NCBI RefSeq assembly: GCF_002300165.1
Contig: NZ_MLCE01000023.1
Location: 62,001-126,000, forward strand
Direction of reading: 5' to 3'
Source of the DNA: Streptomyces sp. Tue6028
GTDB taxonomy: Bacteria > Actinomycetota > Actinomycetes > Streptomycetales > Streptomycetaceae
DNA length: 64,000 nt
The notes beneath the pieces were generated by a model. It was not told the DNA's origin and made no database searches. It worked only from the letters and a program-made list of their open reading frames with translations. The position numbers were made by a program, and so were the translations under genes. Below are positions 50,143 through 58,408 of the stretch, piece after piece. Position 1 is the first letter of the stretch. Each line of letters starts with the position of its first letter.

Positions 50143-52371
50143 ATGACCCACCCCTGGCAGGATCCCGCTCTGCCCGCCGACGTCCGTGCCGCCGACCTGC
50201 TCGCCCGGATGACCCCGCGCGAGCGGATCGCCCAGCTCTACAGCGTCTGGCCCGGCTCCGACGAGACGCCCGGAGGGGACATGGCGCCGCTCCAGCACGC
50301 CCTGTCCGAGGACATCGACCTGGCGGAACTCCTCCCCGACGGGCTGGGCCAGCTCACCCGCCCCTTCGGCACCGCCCCCGTCGACCCCGCGGAGGGCGCC
50401 GCCCGGCTGGCCTCCCTCCAGGAACGCATCCGGTCGGCCAACCGCTTCCGGCTGCCCGCCCTCGCCCACGAGGAGTGCCTCACCGGCTTCACCGCCTGGC
50501 GTGCCACCGTCTTCCCCACCCCGCTCGCCTGGGGTGCCGCCTTCGACCCCGCCCTGGTCCGGGAGATGGCCGCGGCGATCGGCGCCTCCATGCGCTCGGT
50601 CGGCGTCCACCAGGGCCTCGCCCCCGTGCTCGACGTCGTGCGCGACCCCCGCTGGGGCCGTACCGAGGAGTCGATCGGCGAGGACCCGTACCTCGTCGCG
50701 ACCATCGGCACCGCCTACGTCCAGGGCCTGGAGTCGGCGGGCGTCGTCGCCACCCTCAAGCACTTCGCCGGATACTCGGCCTCGCGCGCAGGCCGCAACC
50801 ACGCGCCCGCGTCGATCGGCCAGCGCGAGCTCGCCGACGTCATCCTGCCCCCGTTCGAGATGGCCGTGCGGGAGGGCGGCGCCCGCTCGGTGATGGCCGC
50901 GTACAACGACCTCGACGGACTGCCCGCGCACGCCCACCACCGGCTGCTCACCGAACTGCTCCGCGATGAATGGCAGTTCACCGGCACGGTGGTCGCCGAC
51001 TACTTCGGCGTCTCCTTCCTGGAGTCGACGCACGGGATCACCGACTCCCCGGCCGGGGCCGCGGCGCTGGCCCTCGCCGCGGGCGTGGACGTGGAACTGC
51101 CCGCGGTGCGCTGCTACGGCGCCGGGCCGCTCGACGAGGAGCTCGTGGACCGGGCCGCGCTGCGGGTCCTGACCCAGAAGTGCGAGCTCGGTCTGCTGGA
51201 CCCCGACTGGTCGTCGCCCGGCACGGACGCCGGCGCCGTGGACCTCGACCCGCCCCACATGCGGGTGCTGGCGCGGCAGCTGGCCGAGGAGTCGGTCACC
51301 CTGCTGGCCAACGGCGGGGTGCTGCCGCTCGCACCGGGCACCGGGAGGATCGCCGTGCTCGGCCCGCTCGCCGACGACGCGGCGGCCCTCCTCGGCTGCT
51401 ACACCTTCCCCCGCCACGTCCTGCTCGACCACCCCGACGTGCCGATGGGTGTCGAGGTGCCCACGCTGCTCGAAGCGCTGCGCGCGGAGCTGCCGGACAC
51501 CGAGTTCACCGAGGACCCGGTCGCGGCCGACGTGTGTGTCGTCGCCGTCGGTGACCGCTCCGGGCTGTTCGGACGCGGTACGTCGGGCGAGGGCTGCGAC
51601 GCGGCCGATCTGGAACTGCCCGACGGACAGGGCGAGGTGGTGGAGAAGGCGCTGGCGTCGGGGACCCCGGTCGTGCTGGTCGTGCTCTCCGGGCGCCCGT
51701 ACGCGCTCGGTCGCTGGGCGGACCGGTGCGCGGCGGTGGTGCAGGCCTTCTTCGCGGGGCAGGCGGGCGGCTCCGCCGTCGCCGGTGTGCTGTCCGGACG
51801 CGTCAACCCCTCGGGGCGGCTCCCGGTGAGCGTGCCCAGCGACCCCGGCGGGCAGCCGGGCACGTATCTGGCGCCGCCGCTGGGCCGCCGGGGCGAGGCG
51901 AGCAGTCTCGACCCCACCCCGCTGTTCCCGTTCGGGCACGGCCTGTCCTACACCTCCTGGGACTGGCAGCCACCGACGGTCGACGACCGTTCGTTCCCGA
52001 CGGACGGCGTGACGACGCTGCGGCTGACCGTCCGCAACACGGGGGAGCGGGCCGGCACGGAGGTCGTCCAGCTCTATCTCCACGACCCGGTCGGCAAGGT
52101 GGCGCGGCCCGTGGTCCGGCTGATCGGCTACGCGCGGGTGCCGCTGGAGGCGGGCACGTCGGCGGAGGTGCACTTCACGGTGCCCGCGGACCTGGCCGCG
52201 TACACCGGACCCGACGGCGACCGGATCGTCGAACCCGGGGCGCTCGAACTGCGGTTGGCGGTGTCCGGCGCGGACGAGGGGGTGCGCTGGGCGGTGCCGG
52301 TGACACTGACCGGACCCGAGCGGGTGGTGGGGCCCGGACGGCGGATGCGGTGCGAGGTGCGCGTGAAGTGA
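50143..52371 (+). CDS. bxlA: GH3 beta-xylosidase, intracellular
   Basis: 742 residues, no signal peptide, so it should act in the cytoplasm on imported xylobiose and xylo-oligosaccharides. The N-terminal barrel carries GQLTRPFGTAPVDP, KHFAGYSASRAGRN and the nucleophile Asp286 in TVVADYFGVSFLESTHG. The second domain has a GTSGEGCDAADLELP loop with the likely acid/base Glu, and the C terminus is a fibronectin-III-like domain (TVRNTGERAGTEVVQLYLHD). Family GH3 also contains beta-glucosidases; the xylan context favours xylosidase. GTGAGGAG precedes the ATG. Confidence 0.88.
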   Translation: MTHPWQDPALPADVRAADLLARMTPRERIAQLYSVWPGSDETPGGDMAPLQHALSEDIDLAELLPDGLGQLTRPFGTAPVDPAEGAARLASLQERIRSANRFRLPALAHEECLTGFTAWRATVFPTPLAWGAAFDPALVREMAAAIGASMRSVGVHQGLAPVLDVVRDPRWGRTEESIGEDPYLVATIGTAYVQGLESAGVVATLKHFAGYSASRAGRNHAPASIGQRELADVILPPFEMAVREGGARSVMAAYNDLDGLPAHAHHRLLTELLRDEWQFTGTVVADYFGVSFLESTHGITDSPAGAAALALAAGVDVELPAVRCYGAGPLDEELVDRAALRVLTQKCELGLLDPDWSSPGTDAGAVDLDPPHMRVLARQLAEESVTLLANGGVLPLAPGTGRIAVLGPLADDAAALLGCYTFPRHVLLDHPDVPMGVEVPTLLEALRAELPDTEFTEDPVAADVCVVAVGDRSGLFGRGTSGEGCDAADLELPDGQGEVVEKALASGTPVVLVVLSGRPYALGRWADRCAAVVQAFFAGQAGGSAVAGVLSGRVNPSGRLPVSVPSDPGGQPGTYLAPPLGRRGEASSLDPTPLFPFGHGLSYTSWDWQPPTVDDRSFPTDGVTTLRLTVRNTGERAGTEVVQLYLHDPVGKVARPVVRLIGYARVPLEAGTSAEVHFTVPADLAAYTGPDGDRIVEPGALELRLAVSGADEGVRWAVPVTLTGPERVVGPGRRMRCEVRVK

Positions 52372-52387
52372 GGCGGCGGGACGAGCT

Positions 52388-52400
52388 CCGATTCTTTCGC
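52388..52400. promoter_or_regulatory. Operator-like sequence ahead of the second LacI gene
   Basis: CCGATTCTTTCGC matches 10 of 13 positions of the CCGAAACTTTCGG element at the xylanase. It lies 51 bases before the LacI GTG start, between the xylosidase stop and the regulator. A second looser variant (CCGATCGTTCCGC) follows at ~52409. Autoregulation is inferred. Confidence 0.35.
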
Positions 52401-52450
52401 GCCAACTGCCGATCGTTCCGCCGGTGCATGGCGCGCAAAGGAGGGTCGGA

Positions 52451-53551
52451 GTGCGGGTGGGCGGGGCTACGATCCCGCCCATGAATCCCGCGAAGCCGCC
52501 GCGAACCCCGGGAACACGCACGTCGGCGGGTCCGCCCGCACGGTCCGCGCAGACCGCGACGCTCGCCGAGATCGCCCGCGAGGCCGGCGTGTCCGCGCCG
52601 ACCGTTTCGAAGGTGCTCAACGGCCGCGCGGACGTGGCTCCCGGGACGCGTACGCGTGTGGAGGCGCTGCTGCGTTCTTACGGCTATCGGCGCCGCCGGG
52701 CCGAGGCGACCCGCTCGCCCCTCATCGACCTGGTCTTCCACGAGCTGGAGAGCGCCTGGGCGATGGAGGTGATCCGGGGCGTCGAGAACGTCGCCCGGGA
52801 CGAGGGGCTGAGCGTCGTCCTCTCCGAGAGCGCGGGCCGGCTGACCCCCGGACGCACCTGGGCGGACCAGGTCGCGGCCCGCCGCCCGCACGGCGTGGTC
52901 CTCGTGCTCTCCGGCCTGGACGAGTCCGGGCAGGCGCTGCTGACCAGCAGGTCCATCCCGTTCGTGGTGATGGACCCGGCCGGCGACCCGGGCGACGACG
53001 TGCCGTCCGTCGGGGCCACCAACTGGCACGGCGGCCTGGCCGCCACCCGTCATCTCGTCGAGCTGGGCCACACCCGGATCGGCGCGATCAGCGGGCCCAC
53101 ACGCATGATGTGCAGCCGCGCCCGCGTCGACGGGTACCGGGCCGCGCTGGAGACGGCGGGGCTGCCGTCCGACCCGGCCCTGATCCGGCCGGGCACCTTC
53201 CACCACGACAGCGGCTACCGGGCGGGCCTCGAACTGCTGCGCCTCCCGGACCGGCCCACCGCCGTCTTCGCGGGCAACGACCTCCAGGCGCTCGGCCTGT
53301 ACGAGGCCGCGCGTGAGCTCGGGCTGCGCATCCCCGGGGACCTGAGCGTCGTCGGGTTCGACGACCTGCCGGTGGCCCGCTGGGTCGGCCCGCCGCTGAC
53401 GACGGTGCGCCAGCCGCTCACCGAGATGGCCGAGGCGGCGGCGCGGCTGGTGCTCCAACTGGGCCGCGAGGAACGGCCGCCGTCGGCGACACGCGTGGAA
53501 CTGGCCACGAGCCTCGTGGTGCGCAGCAGCACCGGCGCGCCACCGGCGTAG
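52451..53551 (+). CDS. LacI-family transcriptional regulator, second of the island
   Basis: 366 residues from GTG 52451, chosen for its strong AAGGAGGG site five bases upstream; ATG 52481 is an alternative without such a site. Helix-turn-helix: TLAEIAREAGVSAPTVSKVL. Core motifs VGATNWHGGLAATRHLVELG and VGFDDLPVARWVGPPLTTVR are shared with the regulator at 45427, so the two are paralogues bracketing the transporter operon. The gene stands directly before the GH10 xylanase, whose promoter bears operator sequences; it is the likely local xylanase regulator (XlnR-like). Ligand unknown. Confidence 0.8.
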   Translation: MRVGGATIPPMNPAKPPRTPGTRTSAGPPARSAQTATLAEIAREAGVSAPTVSKVLNGRADVAPGTRTRVEALLRSYGYRRRRAEATRSPLIDLVFHELESAWAMEVIRGVENVARDEGLSVVLSESAGRLTPGRTWADQVAARRPHGVVLVLSGLDESGQALLTSRSIPFVVMDPAGDPGDDVPSVGATNWHGGLAATRHLVELGHTRIGAISGPTRMMCSRARVDGYRAALETAGLPSDPALIRPGTFHHDSGYRAGLELLRLPDRPTAVFAGNDLQALGLYEAARELGLRIPGDLSVVGFDDLPVARWVGPPLTTVRQPLTEMAEAAARLVLQLGREERPPSATRVELATSLVVRSSTGAPPA

Positions 53552-53680
53552 TGGGGACGTCCGGCGGCGGATCCCGGCACGGCGGCCGCCGTGCCGTACG
53601 GCGGTGACCCCGTACGGCGGTGACTCCGCACGGCGGTGACCCCGCTCCGCGAGGAAGGCGATACAGGCGTGACGGATGTC

Positions 53681-53709
53681 TTGACGAGTTATGGGAGCGC
53701 TCCCATACT
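53681..53709 (+). promoter_or_regulatory. Promoter of the GH10 xylanase gene
   Basis: TTGACG (53681-53686), 17-base spacer, CATACT (53704-53709). The CebR-box palindrome at 53692-53705 fills the spacer and overlaps the -10 box, so a bound repressor would block polymerase. Confidence 0.65.
53692..53705. promoter_or_regulatory. CebR box in the xylanase promoter
   Basis: TGGGAGCGCTCCCA, a perfect 14-bp palindrome identical to the published consensus for CebR, the cello-oligosaccharide-responsive repressor of Streptomyces. It lies between -35 and -10 of the xylanase promoter. It is the only copy I noticed in the window; cebR itself is not here. Confidence 0.85.
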
Positions 53710-53734
53710 GCTCCGAAGTCAATCGGTTGAACGA

Positions 53735-53747
53735 CCGAAACTTTCGG
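53735..53747. promoter_or_regulatory. Xylan-type operator between promoter and xylanase start
   Basis: CCGAAACTTTCGG, symmetric around one central base, contains the CGAAACTTTCG motif reported upstream of Streptomyces xylanase genes. It overlaps the start of the ribosome-binding region (CGGAGG, 53745-53750). Related, weaker copies occur at 45361, 46843 and 52388. Confidence 0.7.
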
Positions 53748-53758
53748 AGGCACCCGCC

Positions 53759-55120
53759 ATGAGAACCTCCAGGACATCCTTAGGGAAACGACTCTCGGCC
53801 TTGTTCACGGGCGCCGCGGCCGTGGCCGCCCTGCTCGCCGCCGGGACGACCGCCCACGCCGCCGACACCCCGCTACGCGATCTCGCCGCCGCCAAGGGCA
53901 AGGTCATCGGCACCGCGGTCACCGGATCCAAGCTCACCGGCACCTACGGCGACATCGCCGGCGGGCAGTTCAACTCGCTGACCCCGGGCAACGCCATGAA
54001 GTGGGGCTCGGTCGAACCCACCCGGGGCAGCTTCAACTGGTCCGAGGCCGACCAGATCGTCGCCTTCGCCCAGGCCCACAACCAGCAGGTGCGCGGGCAC
54101 ACCCTCGTCTGGCACAGTCAGAACCCGAGCTGGCTGACGAACGGCACCTGGACGCAGGCACAGCTCAGCGGTCTGCTCCAGGACCACATCACCACCGAAG
54201 TCACCCGGTACAAGGGCAAGCTGGCGGCCTGGGACGTGGTGAACGAGCCGTTCAACGAGGATGGCACCTACCGCTCGACGCTCTGGTACAACGGCCTCGG
54301 CGCCGACTACATCGCCCAGGCGCTGACCTGGGCGCACGCCGCCGACCCGAGCGCCAAGCTCTACATCAACGACTACAACGTCGAGGGCGTCAACGCGAAG
54401 AGCACCGCCCTCTACAACCTGGTCAAGTCGCTGAAGGAGCGTGGCGTCCCGATCGACGGCGTCGGCCTCCAGGCCCACCTGATCCTCGGCCAGGTCCCCG
54501 GCACGCTCCAGCAGAACATCCAGCGCTTCGCCGACCTCGGCGTCGACGTCGCGGTCACCGAGCTGGACATCCGTATGCAACTCCCCGCCGACAGCACGAA
54601 ACTGGCGCAGCAGGCCGCCGACTACAAGGCCGTGTTGGACGCGTGCGTCGCGGTCACCCGGTGCGCCGGTGTCACCGTCTGGGGCTTCACGGACTCCGAC
54701 TCCTGGATCCCGGACGTCTTCCCGGGCTACGGAGCGGCGACCCCGTACGACGAGAACTACGCACCGAAACCGGCGTACTCCGCGATCGCGACCTCGCTGG
54801 GCGGGACGTCGACGCCGCCTCCCACCGGCGCGTGCACTGCGACGTATAGCGTCACGAGCCAGTGGAACACGGGCTTCACGGGCCAGGTGACGATCGCCTG
54901 CTCCGGGGCCGCGCTGTCGTCGTGGAAGGTGAACTGGACGTACGGTGCGGGCCAGCGGATCACCCAGGCCTGGAACGCCACCTGCACGCAGACGGGTGCC
55001 GCCGTCAGCTGCTCCAACGCGTCCTACAACGGGACTGTACCCAGCGGCGGTTCGGTGACCTTCGGCTTCAACGCCTCGTGGAGCGGGAGCAATCCGGCCC
55101 CGACGGTGACCCTGGGCTGA
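53759..55120 (+). CDS. Secreted GH10 endo-1,4-beta-xylanase with C-terminal CBM2
   Basis: 453 residues. Sec signal peptide near 1-35 (ALFTGAAAVAALLAAGTTAH). The GH10 barrel (~38-345) has the acid/base Glu163 in WDVVNEPFNEDG, WHSQNPSWLTNGTWT, and the nucleophile Glu268 in VTELDIRMQLP. A short TSTPPPTGA linker leads to a ~90-residue CBM2 domain (CTATYSVTSQWNTGFTGQVT ... SGSNPAPTVTLG), which binds crystalline cellulose or xylan. The linker is short compared with many Streptomyces xylanases. Preceded by a CebR box and a xylan-type operator. It should cut xylan outside the cell, feeding the bxl transporter. Confidence 0.93.
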   Translation: MRTSRTSLGKRLSALFTGAAAVAALLAAGTTAHAADTPLRDLAAAKGKVIGTAVTGSKLTGTYGDIAGGQFNSLTPGNAMKWGSVEPTRGSFNWSEADQIVAFAQAHNQQVRGHTLVWHSQNPSWLTNGTWTQAQLSGLLQDHITTEVTRYKGKLAAWDVVNEPFNEDGTYRSTLWYNGLGADYIAQALTWAHAADPSAKLYINDYNVEGVNAKSTALYNLVKSLKERGVPIDGVGLQAHLILGQVPGTLQQNIQRFADLGVDVAVTELDIRMQLPADSTKLAQQAADYKAVLDACVAVTRCAGVTVWGFTDSDSWIPDVFPGYGAATPYDENYAPKPAYSAIATSLGGTSTPPPTGACTATYSVTSQWNTGFTGQVTIACSGAALSSWKVNWTYGAGQRITQAWNATCTQTGAAVSCSNASYNGTVPSGGSVTFGFNASWSGSNPAPTVTLG

Positions 55121-55225
55121 GCGCGCACCGTGATCGCTGAGGTGCGCCTGAGAAGTCTGAGAATTTCCGAAGGAAACCCGAGAACAGGTTCCTGCTCGTC
55201 ATAATTCGGACTTACGTTCCTCTGC

Positions 55226-56302
55226 GTGACGGGTGAGGACGAGCACGGGGACGACCGCGAGGTCGTCGCGGGACACGGCGGCCGGCGGCGCCTGCTGAAG
55301 GCAGCGGGCGCCGTTCTCGCCGGCGTCCTCGTGCTCTGCGCATCCGGCGCCGGCTGGGCGTACTGGCACCTCGGCCACAACATCAAGAGCGTCGACATCG
55401 ACAGCGCGCTCGGCGACGACCGGCCGGCCCGGGCGGTGCCGACGCCGAGCGCGTCCGCCACCGGGTCCGCTTCCGCCTCCGCCGCCCCGTTGCCGAGCGG
55501 CGCGCTGAACATCCTGGTCCTCGGCTCCGACTCGCGCAGCGGCGAGCGCAACGAGAAGCTCGGCGGCGGCGACAGCGGCGGGGCGCGCTCCGACACGGCG
55601 ATGGTCGTCCACCTCGACGAGGGCCGCAGGCACGCGACCGTGGTGAGCATCCCCCGGGACACCCTGGTGACCCGTCCGTCGTGCCCCACGCCGTCCGGAG
55701 GGACCACGGCGGTGGCGTACGGCGTGATGTTCAACAGCGCCTACGCGGTGGGCGGTCCGGCCTGCGCGGTGAAGACCGTCGAGTCCATGACCGACATCCG
55801 CATGGACCACTACATCGAGATCGATTTCGCGGGTTTCGCGGACCTGGTCGACGCGGTCGGCGGTGTCACCGTCACGACCGACGAGGACATCGACGACGAC
55901 CAGAGCCATCTGCACCTGGCGGCCGGCGAGCACCACCTCGACGGCACGCGGGCGCTGGCGCTGGCCCGGACACGCCATGGCATCGGAGACGGCAGCGACC
56001 TCGGGCGCATAGGCCTCCAGCAGAAGCTGGTGAAGGCGCTGTCGGCGCGGATCTCGGCCACCGACCTGCTCGCCGACCCGGCCAGGCTCTACAAGGTCGC
56101 GGACGCGGTGACCGGGAGCCTGACGACGGACACCGGACTCGACTCGCTGGGCGAGCTGTCGAAACTCGGCCGGAGCCTGAAGGGCCTGTCGTCCGACGCC
56201 GTCGAGACGGTGATGATGCCGGTGGTGACGGCGCCCACGGACCACAACCGGGTGGTGGCCCGGGAACCGGCGGCCACCGAGCTGTGGAAGTCGCTGAGGT
56301 GA
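55226..56302 (+). CDS. LytR-CpsA-Psr (LCP) family protein
   Basis: 358 residues, GTG start. A basic cytosolic N terminus, one membrane span (~24-48, AAGAVLAGVLVLCASGAGWA), a Ser/Ala/Pro linker, and an LCP domain with NILVLGSDSRSG, SDTAMVVHLDEGRRHATVVSIPRDTLV, and DLVDAVGGVTVT. LCP enzymes attach polyprenyl-linked glycopolymers to peptidoglycan or other acceptors. The arginine-rich pocket residues (R after SDS, R in IPRDT, R in LARTRHG) are present. It is just downstream of the xylanase but probably transcribed separately. Target polymer unknown. Confidence 0.88.
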   Translation: MTGEDEHGDDREVVAGHGGRRRLLKAAGAVLAGVLVLCASGAGWAYWHLGHNIKSVDIDSALGDDRPARAVPTPSASATGSASASAAPLPSGALNILVLGSDSRSGERNEKLGGGDSGGARSDTAMVVHLDEGRRHATVVSIPRDTLVTRPSCPTPSGGTTAVAYGVMFNSAYAVGGPACAVKTVESMTDIRMDHYIEIDFAGFADLVDAVGGVTVTTDEDIDDDQSHLHLAAGEHHLDGTRALALARTRHGIGDGSDLGRIGLQQKLVKALSARISATDLLADPARLYKVADAVTGSLTTDTGLDSLGELSKLGRSLKGLSSDAVETVMMPVVTAPTDHNRVVAREPAATELWKSLR

Positions 56303-56397
56303 CACCGGGGCGATCAGCCGGGCACCCACCTGTTCGCACCCTCCTGACCTGCGAGAACGACATTCGCGGAAAAAACTTCGAAGAAATTCCGCAGCGG

Positions 56398-56424
56398 TGT
56401 CGATACCGGTGTCCCCCGTTCGAC
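56398..56424 (+). promoter_or_regulatory. ECF42-type sigma factor promoter
   Basis: TGTCGA (56398-56403), 17-base spacer, CGAC (56421-56424), 68 bases before the DGPF gene. ECF42 promoters described in Streptomyces have TGTCGA at -35 and CGA-type -10, so the sigma factor encoded next door probably reads this site and thereby its own operon. Confidence 0.65.
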
Positions 56425-56491
56425 GCATGGGTGAGAGGCGGGGAGGAGCTCCGCCTCCGAAGCACAAGAGCCACGGATACGAGGAGTCACC

Positions 56492-56848
56492 ATGCCGCGC
56501 TACCTGTCGCTGGTCCAGATCGACGAGAGCACCGCGCCCGCCGAGGGCCCGAGCCCCGAACTGATGCAGCGGATGGGCGAGCTCATCGAGGAGATCACGA
56601 AGGCCGGGGTCATGCTCGACACCGCCGGGCTGACGCCCAGCGCCCAGGGCAAGCGGGTGCACTGGCAGAGCGGGCAGCTGTCCGTCACCGACGGGCCCTT
56701 CACCGAGTCCAAGGAGGTCGTCGGCGGCTACGCGCTCATGCAGTGCAAGGACATGGCCGAGGCCCTGGAGTGGACCAAGCGGTTCCTGAAGGTGCACGAG
56801 GAGCACTGGACGGTGACCTGTGAGGTCCGGGAGATCGCGGAGGGCTGA
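56492..56848 (+). CDS. YCII-related DGPF-domain protein
   Basis: 118 residues starting MPRYLSLVQIDESTAPAEGP. The motif VTDGPFTESKEVVGGYALMQ is the DGPF signature; the fold is a small ferredoxin-like alpha+beta domain. Such proteins travel with ECF42 sigma factors; their biochemical role is not established. An AGGAG site precedes the ATG. It is 98 bases before the sigma factor gene and under the ECF42-type promoter at 56398. Confidence 0.88.
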   Translation: MPRYLSLVQIDESTAPAEGPSPELMQRMGELIEEITKAGVMLDTAGLTPSAQGKRVHWQSGQLSVTDGPFTESKEVVGGYALMQCKDMAEALEWTKRFLKVHEEHWTVTCEVREIAEG

Positions 56849-56946
56849 CCGGGAGCACGGCCGGGGCCCCGCCCCGGCCGCCGCGCCACCGCGCGGCCCG
56901 GGGGACCGCTTGGCCCGGCCGTCCGGAGGGTGTCTGATGGTGGGCT

Positions 56947-58245
56947 GTGGAAGAGCAGCCCACCATCACCGCAGCCGGGTCCGACAGCAGCGCCCTGGAA
57001 ACCGTCGAGACGATCTTCCGGATCGAGTCGCCGCGCATCATCGCCGGCGTCGCCCGGATCGTCCGGGACGTCGGCATCGCCGAGGAACTCGCCCAGGACG
57101 CACTGGTCGCGGCTCTGGAGCAGTGGCCGCGGGACGGTGTGCCCGACAATCCGGGCGCCTGGCTGACGGCCACGGCCAAGCATCGCGCCATCGACCTCGT
57201 ACGCCGCCGGGAGCGGTACGCGCGCAAGCTGGAGGAGGTCGGCCGGGACCTCTCGCTGTCCGCGCCGCACCACGTCGACGAACCCTCCGACCCGGACGAC
57301 ATCGACGACGACCTGCTCCGCCTCGTCTTCACCGCATGCCATCCGGTCCTCTCCGCGGAGGCCCGCATCGCGCTCACCCTGCGTCTCCTGGGCGGCCTGA
57401 CGACCGCCGAGATCGCCCGCGCCTACCTCACGTCCGAGGCGACGGTCGCCCAGCGCATCGTGCGCGCCAAGCGGACGCTGGCGGCGAAGGGCGTCGCCTT
57501 CGAGGTCCCGTACGGCCCCGAACGGGAGGCCCGGCTGGGGTCGGTCCTGGAGATCATCTACCTGGTCTTCAACGAGGGCTACGCGGCCACGGCGGGCGAC
57601 GACCTGCTGCGCCCCGCCCTGTGCGAGGACGCCCTGCGGCTGGCGCGCGTGCTCGCCGAGCTGATGCCCAAGGAGCCCGAGGTGCACGCGCTCGCCGCCC
57701 TGCTGGAGCTCCAGGCGTCCCGCACGCCCGCCCGTACCTCCCCCTCGGGCGAACCGGTCCTGCTCAGGGACCAGAACCGCCGCCGCTGGAACCGCATGCT
57801 GATCCGTCGCGGCTTCACCGCGCTGGGCCGGGCCAACGCCGTCGCCGCGGGCCGCCCGGGCCCGTACGCCCTGCAGGCCGCCATCGCCGCCTGCCACGCG
57901 CAGGCGTACGCGTACGAGGACACGGACTGGGGGCAGATCGTCACCCTCTACGGCCTGCTGGCGGCCCGTACGCCGTCCCCGGTGGTCGAGCTGAACCGTG
58001 CCGTGGCCGTCTCGATGGCCGAGGGGCCCGGCCCCGCCCTGGAGATCGTCGACGCCCTCGCCGGTGAACCCGCCCTGCGCGACTACCACTTGCTGCCCAG
58101 CGTCCGGGGCGATCTGCTCGCCCGGCTCGGCCGCACGGAGCAGGCGAGGGCGGAGTTCGAGCGCGCGGCCGCGCTGGCGCGCAACGAACGGGAGCGGGAG
58201 CTGCTGGCGGGGCGGGCGCGTGAGCTGGGCGGGGCGGGCGCGTGA
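56947..58245 (+). CDS. ECF42-group RNA polymerase sigma factor
   Basis: 432 residues, GTG start. Regions 2 and 4 of an ECF sigma factor occupy the first ~190 residues (AEELAQDALVAALEQWPRDG, then LLGGLTTAEIARAYLTSEAT). The remaining ~240 residues are the long alpha-helical C-terminal extension of the ECF42 group, with the SigJ/DUF6596-like segment LIYLVFNEGYAATAGDDLLR and LAALLELQASRTPARTSPSG, and TPR-like helices near the end. Paired with a DGPF gene as the group requires. No anti-sigma factor is seen. A 22-base duplication places its stop. Confidence 0.9.
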   Translation: MEEQPTITAAGSDSSALETVETIFRIESPRIIAGVARIVRDVGIAEELAQDALVAALEQWPRDGVPDNPGAWLTATAKHRAIDLVRRRERYARKLEEVGRDLSLSAPHHVDEPSDPDDIDDDLLRLVFTACHPVLSAEARIALTLRLLGGLTTAEIARAYLTSEATVAQRIVRAKRTLAAKGVAFEVPYGPEREARLGSVLEIIYLVFNEGYAATAGDDLLRPALCEDALRLARVLAELMPKEPEVHALAALLELQASRTPARTSPSGEPVLLRDQNRRRWNRMLIRRGFTALGRANAVAAGRPGPYALQAAIAACHAQAYAYEDTDWGQIVTLYGLLAARTPSPVVELNRAVAVSMAEGPGPALEIVDALAGEPALRDYHLLPSVRGDLLARLGRTEQARAEFERAAALARNERERELLAGRARELGGAGA

Positions 58246-58250
58246 GCTGG
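58207..58250. repeat. 22-bp tandem duplication at the 3' end of the sigma factor gene
   Basis: GGCGGGGCGGGCGCGTGAGC occurs twice with a 22-base period (TGAGCTGG at 58221 and 58243). Because 22 is not a multiple of three, the second copy exposes TGA in frame and ends the protein in GGAGA. A single copy would have read on in the same frame for about 30 more residues. Confidence 0.7.
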
Positions 58251-58408
58251 GCGGGCGTGATCGTTCCCCCGGTGACTCCATTCCCAAGGTGATCAGCGAA
58301 GGCTTACAGTTGCGCCGCTGCCGTACACGGGCGTGACGCTCTTCGTTCGCCCCGAAGACCCCTGAGGGACACGGTCCGGCAGCCCATCGCTACCTGGGGG
58401 GTACACCC

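Noticed and set aside
53692..53705. Terminator hairpin at the TGGGAGCGCTCCCA palindrome
   Set aside because: It has no loop or T run, lies inside the promoter spacer and matches the CebR box exactly.
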